This document shows positions 42,899 to 52,300 of a stretch of 64,000 nucleotides of DNA, piece after piece. Origin of the DNA: an uncultured Candidatus Melainabacteria bacterium (GTDB taxonomy: Bacteria > Cyanobacteriota > Vampirovibrionia > Gastranaerophilales > Gastranaerophilaceae); assembly GCA_934728585.1 (NCBI GenBank), contig CAKVDZ010000005.1:27497-91496 (forward strand), given 5' to 3'. The position numbers and the translations under genes were made by a program. How positions within the stretch are numbered: the stretch's first letter is position 1; every line of letters begins with the position of its first letter. Below the pieces are notes generated by a model. It was not told the origin of the DNA. It made no database searches and worked only from the letters and a program-made list of their open reading frames with translations.

Positions 42899-44341
42899 AT
42901 GAAAATAATATCTGATATTTTAAATTCAATGCTTCCAGAATTCTTTTTATTGCTAACAATATTTATTCTGGCGCTCATATCAATGTTTTATAATGTTAAA
43001 TTCAATAAAGCTTCTAAGTGGATTGCTTTAGGAGGCACTATTATAGCTTTATTTTCACTAAATAAATTACAGTTTGAACCAATTTATTACGCGTTTAGTG
43101 ATAATTGCATTTCAGATACGTTCACTGTATTTGTTAAAGCTATAATCCTTATTTCATCGCTTATTATAATACTATTATCTAAAAAGAGTGTTTCAAAAAG
43201 AAATCATAAGACTTTTCAATTTTATATGTTAGTTTTAACTGCAACATTGGCGTCATTGTTAGTTGTATCGTCAAATGATTTTTTGATGTTGACAGTTGCC
43301 CTAGAACTATTAAGTTTTGCGATATATTTCTTAATTGCGTATAAAAAAGGATATTACTCAAAAGAAGCTTCTTTTAAATATATAATCTCAAATATTTTCG
43401 CGACTTCAATCTTTTTATTTGGTGTGTCTTACCTTTATGGTATAACAGGAAGCTTGAATTTTAGTGATATTAACAACTATTTTATGAAAAATGATGCAAG
43501 CTTAATTTACACACTAGCAAACATATTCATTTTGCTAGGTTTAACATTTAAACTTGCTTTGTTACCTTTTTCACACTGGGTTTTAGATGTTTATGAGGGC
43601 GCAGCAACATCAGTTACGGCCTTTATTGCAACTATTCCCAAAATTGCTATGATTGCAACTTTATCTAGATTATTGGCATTTCCTTTGAGTTATTCTTTTG
43701 AATTACCAATAATTATTCTCTTAATTGCTACAGTTACTGCTATTTGGGCAAATATTTTAGCAATAAGACAAAAGAATATTTTAAGGCTTCTTGCTTGTAG
43801 CTCAAGTGCTAACGCTTCTTATATGATGTTACCGCTTGCCTTAATGTCTGTTTATAGCCTTTCAACAGTATTGTTTTATTTGATAACTTACGTATTTATG
43901 AATTTAGGTATTTTTGCATCTGTTATTGTACTAGAAAATTCAAATTATTCATCTAAATTATATGAATTTAAGGGCTTTGCTTACTCAAATCCATTCTTTA
44001 CGTTAGCATTTGCTGTTTGTATCTTTGGTTTAGCAGGTTTTCCTTTAACTTCAGGATTTATTGCTAAATTTTATTTGTTTTCAGCAATTGTAAAATCTGG
44101 TGCAATTTTTATTCCGTTTTTGCTAATCGTAGCTATGACAATAATTGTAGCGTGCTACTACTATACAAATATCGTAAAATTAATGTTTGAAAAGAATTTG
44201 TCTGTAGACAACGAAATTTTGCCACATGGAACATCTTCACCAATGGTGATTTTGTACACATGTGCAATAATCACACTAATTATAGGAATTTTCCCTAATA
44301 TATTAGTTGATTTGTGTAACTTTATCGCATACTATTTATAA
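42899..44341 (+). CDS. nuoN: NADH-quinone oxidoreductase subunit N
   Basis: 480 residues, antiporter-like, about 14 helices. ALELLSFAIYFLIAY holds the Glu; LLPFSHWVLDVYEGAATSVT and GLAGFPLTSGFIAKFYLF are typical of NuoN. It is the last gene of the operon; nuoE, nuoF and nuoG do not follow. Confidence 0.96.
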   Translation: MKIISDILNSMLPEFFLLLTIFILALISMFYNVKFNKASKWIALGGTIIALFSLNKLQFEPIYYAFSDNCISDTFTVFVKAIILISSLIIILLSKKSVSKRNHKTFQFYMLVLTATLASLLVVSSNDFLMLTVALELLSFAIYFLIAYKKGYYSKEASFKYIISNIFATSIFLFGVSYLYGITGSLNFSDINNYFMKNDASLIYTLANIFILLGLTFKLALLPFSHWVLDVYEGAATSVTAFIATIPKIAMIATLSRLLAFPLSYSFELPIIILLIATVTAIWANILAIRQKNILRLLACSSSANASYMMLPLALMSVYSLSTVLFYLITYVFMNLGIFASVIVLENSNYSSKLYEFKGFAYSNPFFTLAFAVCIFGLAGFPLTSGFIAKFYLFSAIVKSGAIFIPFLLIVAMTIIVACYYYTNIVKLMFEKNLSVDNEILPHGTSSPMVILYTCAIITLIIGIFPNILVDLCNFIAYYL

Positions 44342-44361
44342 TGCAATTTTAAAAGGAAAGA

Positions 44362-44664
44362 TTACCAATCAAAGAAACTGCTACCAGGTTTGATATCGTG
44401 TTGTAGCAAGGTTCCGTCATCGCATGCTGGATCAAAATAATTCCAAATTCTTTTCCAAAAGGTCTTTTTTTCGTATCTACCAGATTTATATTCTCTGTTA
44501 TGATTTTTTGCAATTTCAAGTTGGACTAAATCTGCTGTTTGAACAGAGTAGTTATTATTTATTAAATATTCAGGTGATGTCGATTCTTCTGTCACCAAAT
44601 ACGCATTTGCTGGCAACATTGTAATTGCTAATGCTGATATTAAAATAAAATGTTTAAAATTCAT
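44362..44664 (-). CDS. Small secreted protein, unknown
   Basis: 100 residues from the ATG at 44664, which has GGAGA upstream; earlier in-frame starts lack one. A signal peptide (MNFKHFILISALAITMLPANA) is followed by a charged, Tyr/Asn-rich region and a C-terminal aromatic stretch (FWKRIWNYFDPACDDG). I recognise no family. It is convergent with nuoN, twenty bases apart. Confidence 0.6.
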   Translation of the reverse strand: MNFKHFILISALAITMLPANAYLVTEESTSPEYLINNNYSVQTADLVQLEIAKNHNREYKSGRYEKKTFWKRIWNYFDPACDDGTLLQHDIKPGSSFFDW

Positions 44665-44734
44665 TTGTTTCTCCATAGATTTATAATAAAACATTATAAT
44701 ATATATGCAAAATCGTTGCAACAATATTACAAAC

Positions 44735-45787
44735 TTATAAGGAGTTTTTTATAAGTTTTTCAAGCTCATCAAGTAATTTTTCTTCTGGAACTCTAGCAAT
44801 TACTTCTCCTTTTTTGAAAATATATCCCTCGTTTATGCCACCAGCAATACCAAAATCAGCGTGTTGAGCTTCTCCTGGGCCGTTAACAGCACAACCCATT
44901 GTTGCGATTGTTATATTTGCGTCAAGGTCTTTAAATCTTTCCTCAACGCGTTTTGCTAGTCCAATAAGGTCAATTTGAGTTCTTCCACAAGTAGGACAAG
45001 ATACAAAATTTACACCTTTTTGTCTTAAGTTTAGGGCTTTTAAAATTGCATATCCAGCATGAACTTCTTCAATCGGATTTTCAGTCAACGAAACCCTAAT
45101 TGTGTCGCCAATGCCTTGAGATAACAAACTACCAATACCCACAGATGATTTAACTAATCCACCTTTTAATGTACCTGATTCTGTTAATCCAATATGTAAT
45201 GGATAGTCGTATTTTTCAGAAAAAGCTTTGTATGCTTCAATTGTAGTTACTACATCTGAAGATTTTAAAGAAACTTTTATTAAATCAAAATCTAAATCTT
45301 GAAGAATTTTTATGTGTCCTTCTGCACTTTTTACCATTTTTTCTGCAAGAGAAATGTCTAAATCTTTTAAAGATTTTTCTAAAGAGCCAGCGTTAATGCC
45401 AATTCTAATTGGGATATTTTGTTGCTTTGCAAGAGTAACAACCTTTTCGACATTTTCACGCTTACCAATATTTCCAGGGTTTAAGCGTAATGCAGAAACA
45501 CCATTATTTATGGCTTGAATAGCTAATCGATAATCAAAATGAATGTCCGCAACAACTGGTATTGGAGATTTTTTAGCAATATCTTTTAGGGCTTCGCCTG
45601 CGTCTTTGTTTAAAACAGCAAGTCTAATAATTTCACAACCAGCTTCTGCAAGTTCGCTAATTTGCTTTAATGTTGCCTTTACATCTCTTGTGTCAGTGTT
45701 GCACATAGATTGTACAGAAATTTGTGCATCTCCACCAATTTTTACATTTCCGATTGAAATTTGTTTTGTTTTTCTTCTTTTTATCAT
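44735..45787 (-). CDS. ispG: 4-hydroxy-3-methylbut-2-enyl diphosphate synthase (flavodoxin)
   Basis: 350 residues. IspG catalyses the penultimate MEP-pathway step with a 4Fe-4S cluster. The TIM-barrel starts with SVQSMCNTDTRDV; the C-terminal Cys ligands lie in SCPTCGRTQIDL and TMGCAVNGPGEAQHAD, with Glu as fourth ligand. With ispH at 16743 it shows a complete end of the MEP pathway. No ribosome site precedes the ATG; TATTAT lies six bases upstream. Confidence 0.96.
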   Translation of the reverse strand: MIKRRKTKQISIGNVKIGGDAQISVQSMCNTDTRDVKATLKQISELAEAGCEIIRLAVLNKDAGEALKDIAKKSPIPVVADIHFDYRLAIQAINNGVSALRLNPGNIGKRENVEKVVTLAKQQNIPIRIGINAGSLEKSLKDLDISLAEKMVKSAEGHIKILQDLDFDLIKVSLKSSDVVTTIEAYKAFSEKYDYPLHIGLTESGTLKGGLVKSSVGIGSLLSQGIGDTIRVSLTENPIEEVHAGYAILKALNLRQKGVNFVSCPTCGRTQIDLIGLAKRVEERFKDLDANITIATMGCAVNGPGEAQHADFGIAGGINEGYIFKKGEVIARVPEEKLLDELEKLIKNSL

Positions 45788-45799
45788 AAAATAATAATA
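45788..45799 (-). promoter_or_regulatory. Predicted leaderless promoter (-10 TATTAT) of ispG
   Basis: Minus strand TATTAT (45799-45794), six bases, then ATG at 45787. Confidence 0.45.
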
Positions 45800-45825
45800 T
45801 CACTAAAATAAAGCATGAGGTAGTT

Positions 45826-46557
45826 ATGAAATTTGCAGTTATTTCAGATATTCACGGAAATATGTTTGCATTAGACGCAGTTCTTGAAGATATTAAACTG
45901 CATAATGTTGATAAAATTTTTTGTTTAGGCGATTTGGCTATGGCAGGTCCAGAACCTAATAAAACTATCGATTATATTAAAAATCAAGATTGGACTATTA
46001 TTCAAGGCAATACAGATTATATGATTGTGAACTTTTCAGAAGATTTGTTCCAAAAAGTAGCTTCTAACGCACCAATAATGGCAAATGCCTTAAAGTATGA
46101 TGTTAAGGAAATTACAGCTGAGAATATTGAATATTTGAAAAATTTACCAGCGCAAAAGTCAATTGAATTAGATGGGGTTAAAATCCTTTTAGTGCACGGT
46201 TCTCCAAGAAAAAATGATGAAAATATTTTTCCAGATTTATCAATAAAAAAAATAGAAGAAATTGTCGAAAATGTAGCTGAAAGCGTTATATTTTGCGGAC
46301 ATACACATATTCCATGTGGATATCAAACAAATTCGAAAAAAACTATTGTTAATGTTGGAAGTGTTGGACGTCCATTTACCGAAAACCCACAAGCTTGCTA
46401 TGTTTTAGCTGAAGCAGTAAGTGGTCAGTTGCTTGTTGAACACCATATGGTCAATTATGACAAAGTTTCAGCATCAAAAATGCTTGCAAAACAAGATTTT
46501 GATGGTGCAACAAAATTGGCGCAAATGCTTATAAATCCTGAAACTCGTCACATGTAA
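45826..46557 (+). CDS. YfcE/MPP-type metallophosphoesterase
   Basis: 243 residues. The two-metal site is complete: ISDIHGN, CLGDLAMAGP, QGNTD, LLVHGSPR and FCGHTHIPCG. The fold matches the calcineurin-like phosphodiesterase/phosphatase family close to YfcE and cyanobacterial homologues. The natural substrate is not known. TGAGG lies before the ATG. It is divergent from ispG. Confidence 0.88.
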   Translation: MKFAVISDIHGNMFALDAVLEDIKLHNVDKIFCLGDLAMAGPEPNKTIDYIKNQDWTIIQGNTDYMIVNFSEDLFQKVASNAPIMANALKYDVKEITAENIEYLKNLPAQKSIELDGVKILLVHGSPRKNDENIFPDLSIKKIEEIVENVAESVIFCGHTHIPCGYQTNSKKTIVNVGSVGRPFTENPQACYVLAEAVSGQLLVEHHMVNYDKVSASKMLAKQDFDGATKLAQMLINPETRHM

Positions 46558-46595
46558 AGTATTTTTACAAACTTTTAAAATAACCCTATATGCCT

Positions 46596-46607
46596 TATAA
46601 TATCTAT
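46596..46607 (+). promoter_or_regulatory. Predicted leaderless promoter (-10 TATAAT)
   Basis: TATAAT at 46596-46601, six bases, then ATG at 46608. The upstream in-frame ATG at 46590 contains the hexamer in its first codons and is unlikely to be used. Confidence 0.5.
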
Positions 46608-48029
46608 ATGAAGGATATTTTGGCTTATTACACTAAAGATGGCTCTGTAGGGCTATATGACTGTAAAACAGAGGATATTTACCACTCTGTTTATGGAGCT
46701 TATAGCGAAGCTTATGACAAATTTATACTGCCATCTGATATTGCAAGCTATTTAAATAAAAATAATAAAATAAAAGTTTTAGACTTGTGTTATGGAATAG
46801 GTTATAACACAAAAAGTTTTTTAAATTATTTTTTAGAAAATTTTTCACAAGATTTTTTAAAAAAAAGTAAATTGCGTACAGAAAATATCGATACGATAGA
46901 TACCAATAATATTTTATCAAAAAATAAAATTAAAAAATTAGAAAAATTTCAGAAAAAATATAAAATATTATCATTTTGTAACTGTACGATAGATACCAAT
47001 AATATTTTTAAGGATTTTTTAGAAAATTCTACTATAAAATCAGAAAAAAAATCTTATAAATCAATTTTTGATAAAAATATTTGCAGATATGATTCAACTG
47101 TTTATAAAAAATACTTTATAAATATAGATGCGGTTGATACAAATGTAACCTTGATGAAGTTATCCCCTTTTTTTATACATAAGAATAAACGCTGTAAAAT
47201 TAAAACTTCTGGAATAAAAAAAGTTGATAAATTTTTAAAAGATAAAAAATGTTTTAAAAATATTTATAAGCTGAACTTTGAAGTAAATATGATTTTACTT
47301 ATGATGTTGATAAGAAATTTTGGTGAAAAATATTTTGATAATATAGTAGAAGCAGAATTGACAAATAAGGGGCTTAAAAAATTTTTTAGTCAAGAAATGA
47401 TAGATTTTCTCCGCTTTTATCAAAATAGGAGGTATAAACTATCCTCGCGTAGGTTTAAATCGACCTTTTTACATAATATATATTATCGGTATATATCTAA
47501 AAGTTACAAAAATACCCTAAAAGTACTAAAAAATAACAGAATTTCAATCAAATATATTAGTGACGATGCAAGAAATTATCTCAAATTAAATTTTAATAGG
47601 TATGATTTAATATTTTTGGACGCTTTTACTCCTACCTTGGCACCAGAATTATGGACATCAGAATTTATAAAATGCTTATATTCAGTTTTGAATTTTGATG
47701 GTAAAATTTTAACTTATTCTTCATCAGCTTCAATTCGTCACGCATTTTTAGAAAATAATTTTTATGTAGGAAAAATTTATAATGAACACGAACAAAAATT
47801 TACAGGAACGATTGCTACAAAAAATAAAGACCTTATAAAATATCCGCTTGATGAATTTGATAAAGGTTTGATAAATTCGCGCGCGGGTATAACTTTTAAA
47901 GATGAAACTCTTTGTGCTTCAAAAGAGGAAATAATTGCTCGACGTGAAAAAGAAATTAATGAGAGTGATTTAATTTCTACAACTCAATTTATAAAGAAAT
48001 TTAAAGGAGAACAATACAATGGACTATGA
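46608..48029 (+). CDS. MnmD-like tRNA wobble-uridine methyltransferase with large internal insert
   Basis: 473 residues from the ATG at 46608. The SAM motif is KVLDLCYGIGYNTKSFL and the family signature is DAFTPTLAPELWT near residue 335, as in MnmC/MnmD (DUF752), which methylate nm5(s2)U34 in tRNA. Between these lies about 200 residues more than the family norm: Lys/Asn/Phe-rich and very AT-rich, with the phrase IDTNN twice and the similar AVDTN once. An exact 24-base repeat at 46892-46915 and 46985-47008 encodes two of them. The insert could be an RNA-binding addition or low-complexity expansion. The 3' end overlaps an FAD oxidoreductase gene. Confidence 0.75.
   Translation: MKDILAYYTKDGSVGLYDCKTEDIYHSVYGAYSEAYDKFILPSDIASYLNKNNKIKVLDLCYGIGYNTKSFLNYFLENFSQDFLKKSKLRTENIDTIDTNNILSKNKIKKLEKFQKKYKILSFCNCTIDTNNIFKDFLENSTIKSEKKSYKSIFDKNICRYDSTVYKKYFINIDAVDTNVTLMKLSPFFIHKNKRCKIKTSGIKKVDKFLKDKKCFKNIYKLNFEVNMILLMMLIRNFGEKYFDNIVEAELTNKGLKKFFSQEMIDFLRFYQNRRYKLSSRRFKSTFLHNIYYRYISKSYKNTLKVLKNNRISIKYISDDARNYLKLNFNRYDLIFLDAFTPTLAPELWTSEFIKCLYSVLNFDGKILTYSSSASIRHAFLENNFYVGKIYNEHEQKFTGTIATKNKDLIKYPLDEFDKGLINSRAGITFKDETLCASKEEIIARREKEINESDLISTTQFIKKFKGEQYNGL
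46892..47008 (+). repeat. Exact 24-base direct repeat inside the MnmD-like gene
   Basis: Copies at 46892-46915 and 46985-47008, 93 bases apart and therefore in the same reading frame, each encoding a TIDTNNI-type phrase. The bases between them are not duplicated. Confidence 0.9.
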
Positions 48030-49281
48030 TGTTGTTGTAGTTGGCGGTGGTACTTCAGGTTGTGCCGTTGCATATACACTTGGAAAAGCTGGAAAAAAAG
48101 TTTTGCTTGTCGAAAAATCTATAAATCTAGGTGGTTCAATGACTTCAGGACTAGTTACACCTATGATGAAGACATCAAATAAATCTATTAATAATGACTT
48201 TTTTAACATATTTATTGACAAGATGAAAAGCTATAATTCAGCAATAACCTATATAGACGGTAATAGAGGTTGGTTTAATCCAGAAATAGCAAAAATTGTT
48301 CTTGATGAATTAATGCAAGATGCAAATGTTGAAGTAAGATTTAATTCAACATTAAGAAATATTAATATTACGAATAGATATATCACAAAGTTAAACTTAG
48401 AATGTAATATGTTATTGGTATCTATCGACGCGAAGTATGTGATTGATGCAACAGGAAATTGTGATGTCGGATTTTTGTCAAATTGTAATTTTTTAAATAA
48501 AAATGACGAAAATCAGCCAACAACTTTGAGATTTATTATGAGTGGTATAAATTTAAAGGAATTTGGTAAATGGTTACTTAAGTTTGATGCCGATAGAAAC
48601 GTTACAACTGTAGCAGATATAGATGGACAAACTCATTTATCTACTGCATATACGTGGGATATAGGCAAAAAATGGGCTTTAAAGCCACTATTTGACGATG
48701 CTGTAGCTAAAAATATTATCAAAGACGAAGACCGAAACTATTTTCAGGTGTTTTCAATTGCTGGAATGCCTAATTCTATTGCGTTTAACTGTCCAAGAAT
48801 AATATCTAATAAAGATGAAAACCCTCTTAATGTAACTGTTTTGAGTAAAAATGTGATGCAAGCTAGGGCAAGTATTTTGCGACTTTCAAATTTTTGTAAA
48901 AAATATCTTAAAGGATTTGAAAATGCATATATTTCAAGCATTTCGAGTACTATTGGGGTAAGAGTTAGCAGAAGACTAAAGGGTAAGTATGTATTCACTT
49001 ACGACGACATTAAAACTAGTAAAAAGTTTGAAAATCCAGTTTTAATTTCGGATTATCCTGTTGATGTTCACTCTACAGATAAAAATAGCTCAGTTTTAGA
49101 GCAAGTTTTAAGTGAATACCAACTACCAGTGGAATCTTTGATGTCGGCAGATATTGATAATCTATTTGTCGTTGGAAGATGCGTTTCTGCCGATTTTATG
49201 GCACAAGGGGCAATTAGAATTATACCAAGCTGTTTTTCTATGGGTGAGGGGCTTGCTAAATATATGTTAAAAAACCTTTAA
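48019..49281 (+). CDS. FAD-dependent oxidoreductase
   Basis: 420 residues. The N-terminal Rossmann motif is VVVVGGGTSGCAVAYTLG with the acidic end of beta-2 (LLVEK), then GGSMTSGLVTPMM, and a C-terminal FAD contact NLFVVGRCVSADFMAQGA. This fits the FAD_oxidored (pfam12831-like) group, whose substrates vary. AAGGAG lies before the ATG, and the gene overlaps the MnmD-like gene by eleven bases, so the products may act on the same molecule. The DAO fold of MnmC's own oxidase domain is a different subgroup. Confidence 0.8.
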   Translation: MDYDVVVVGGGTSGCAVAYTLGKAGKKVLLVEKSINLGGSMTSGLVTPMMKTSNKSINNDFFNIFIDKMKSYNSAITYIDGNRGWFNPEIAKIVLDELMQDANVEVRFNSTLRNINITNRYITKLNLECNMLLVSIDAKYVIDATGNCDVGFLSNCNFLNKNDENQPTTLRFIMSGINLKEFGKWLLKFDADRNVTTVADIDGQTHLSTAYTWDIGKKWALKPLFDDAVAKNIIKDEDRNYFQVFSIAGMPNSIAFNCPRIISNKDENPLNVTVLSKNVMQARASILRLSNFCKKYLKGFENAYISSISSTIGVRVSRRLKGKYVFTYDDIKTSKKFENPVLISDYPVDVHSTDKNSSVLEQVLSEYQLPVESLMSADIDNLFVVGRCVSADFMAQGAIRIIPSCFSMGEGLAKYMLKNL

Positions 49282-49306
49282 AACTTGCTATATCTAAATT
49301 TTGGCT

Positions 49307-49319
49307 TATAATTTTAGTC
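49307..49319 (+). promoter_or_regulatory. Predicted leaderless promoter (-10 TATAAT)
   Basis: TTGCTA (49285), 16 bases, TATAAT (49307-49312), seven bases, ATG at 49320. No ribosome site. Confidence 0.5.
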
Positions 49320-52300
49320 ATGGGGATAAGATTAAAGGCTTTAATAACAATTTTGGTGTGTGTATTGCTATATGCAGTATATTACTTTGTTTTGCCACTT
49401 CTGATTAATTTAGAATATCTAAATCCAAAAATTACTGAATTTATTCAAAAAGAGTATGATTATAAAATTTCTATTGAAAAACCTGTTTTAAAGATGGGTT
49501 TGACACCAGCTGTCTGGTTTAAAGCCGATAAGGTTGAACTTTTAAATGACGATAATACGCCAGCCTTTTACACAGAAAAACCTGTAATCAAAATTTCACT
49601 TTTACCGCTTATAATTGGTCGTGTTAACATAAAATATTTTTCATCTGATGATATTTTTGTAGACTTATATTGTGATAAGGATTTGCATGTAAAGTTAGGT
49701 CAATACTTGCTTTTACAGAAATCTGACAATATTATGAGCATTAATGGTGCAAGGATTTTTATTGACAAATTTAGCGTAAATTTACAAGATTTGTCTAAAA
49801 ATAATAAGGTCAAAATTGTAGGTAATTACTTCAACTTGTCTAAATTCAAAGAAAATAAACGAATTGATTTAGATTTAGATGCAGATATTGTTACAAATAA
49901 CGCAAAATCAAAAATTTATGTGGATTTAGATTCTAAATTGCCATTGCTACCTCACCTTGATGATTATCCTCCAGAGTTAGTTGTTAGTATTACAAACCTT
50001 AATTTTGGAAATTTATCAAATTTTATATCATATTTTTCAAATGGTTTTGTTAAATCTATAGATGGGGTTGTTAATTTTGAATTACACTCTGATAAATTAT
50101 TGCTAGACCAAAAACAATATAAGTTAAACATAGTACTTGATAAATTTAAGCTTAATGCAAAATATCTTGATAAACCTTATTCCTACGACAACAAAATGCA
50201 GTTAAGTTCTTTAATGTTACTCGAAAAAAATAGTTTGAGTATTCCTAATTTTAGCTTTAAAGCGCCTAAAATTAATATGAAATTATCAGGTGAAATTGAC
50301 AAAATCTCATCTAAAAAGCCAAAACTAGATTTAAACTTTAAGATGTTGAACGTACGATCTGAAGATTTGTTAGAAATTCTTCCATATAGTAAAAAATTAG
50401 AGCATTCAATAAGAATCTATCCATCTGTAGCTAAAGATTGTGGCTTTTATTCGGATGTAAATGTTGATTTAGACATAAAAAATAATATGGATTTTCCAGA
50501 TATTTACGGTTATATAAATATTGATAATGCTTATGCAATTGAACCTATTCCAAAAGCTCCAAAAGGCGCTCATATTGGTATTAATTATGAAAAAGACACC
50601 ATGCATATAGATGTTAATGTTCCAACAGATATTAATCAAAAAGTTACTGTTAAAGGTTCTATTAAGACTTTTAAAGAGCGTAATGTTGTTTTAGATATTC
50701 AAAGTACAGACAAAATTGATTTGTTTATTGCAAAAAAGGTCTTAGTTCCAGTTCATGAAACACTTGATTTTGACTTAGGTCCAGTACCTGATATGTATTT
50801 TAGTGGTTTTGGTAATATTGATTTGAAAGTACACGGTAATAAAAAAGACCCCCATTTGATTGGTGAATTTCATACTATAAATGCATCTGCGGGGTTTAAT
50901 GATATAAAAAATCTTGAACTAAAAAATGCAAATTCTGTTTTGTATTTTAAAGATAATTATGCCGAATTTGCGCTAAAATCAGGTACTATCAATAATAAAC
51001 CTGCAAACATTGATGGAACTTGCGATTTTACTGGCAAATTAGACTTTAAAGTAAATGCTAAAAATCAGGATTTAGGCGATTTATTGGCTATTATAAAGAA
51101 ATCACCTATGTTAAAAGATTTGCAAAAATTTGTAATTTTGGCTGATGATGCGAAAGGTTCAACAGACTTTTATTTAAACTTGACTGGACAAATTAGACAG
51201 CTTAAAGAGATATCTTTGGGTAAAAATTTGCACGCAAAAGGGGATTTAAAACTAAATTCTAACACTGTAAAAATCAGTAAGTTAGGCAAATTTACTCCAA
51301 AATTTTCTGGACAAATTCATTATGACGATTTTAATGTGGATTTTGACATAAAATCACAGTTAAATAGTGCAAAAATTGGTGCGCAAGGTAAAATTACTAA
51401 CAACCATGCTGATATTAAATTTTCTACAGACAAAATCAAGTTTAGTGAACTATTTTCAACCTACGGTTCAAAATACATAACAGTTTTACCTTTTAGCAGA
51501 AATTCAAATTCATATTTTGAGGTTAACGGAACATATAATGGCAGTATCGATAAGTTTGACGTAAAAAAACTAAAATTAAAAGGTGCTTCATATTTTAATA
51601 ACTTCGCATTTTTGTACAATAAAAAAGGTATGCCAATTGAGTTAGTAAGCGGATTTGCGTTTATTAATAATAATACTTTAACCCTTAATAAATTAAATAC
51701 TTTAGTTGGAACAATGCCTGTAATCTTTGACGGTCAGGTTAAAAACTTATTTAACAATCCTTATTTAACAGCTTATATTTCAGCAAAACCGAACCAAAAA
51801 TTCATAGATTACGCTTACAACAGACATTCTTTATACCCAATAAAAGCAAAAGGAGAAATTTCATATTCTGCTGTGCTTTCAGGCAATTTAAACAAGCTAT
51901 CTAATAAGTCTAATTTAGTAATTGATAAAGATGCCTCTCTTTATTATATGGGCGCTACTATAGGCAATTCTGATATGCCTATTAATATTTATCTAAATTC
52001 TCAACACGAACCCAACAAAATTAACGTAAAAGCTTTCTTCTATGATAAAATTATTGATTCTCAAAGTGGTAAAAACAATTACGCACGCCAATTGAGTGCT
52101 TCAGGATTTATTTATCCAAAGAAAAATAATGTTTCTTTCAGTAATTTTATGGTTAAAACTACTGTACCAACTGATATGAGGATTTTTAATATTGTCTTTA
52201 AAAAGCCACTAATTAAAAATGGACATTTTATGTCAGATGTAGTGTTAAACGGTACTTTGACAAATCCTAAAGTTAGAGGTGAATTTAGCACTTCAGGTGT

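Noticed and set aside
34701..44341. A membrane-bound hydrogenase or Mrp antiporter instead of Complex I
   Set aside because: NuoA, NuoC, NuoJ and NuoK are all present, and NuoD lacks the NiFe Cys pairs.
46860..47010. CRISPR-like or mobile-element repeat in the MnmD-like gene
   Set aside because: Only two copies of 24 bases, in frame, with no spacer regularity or inverted ends.
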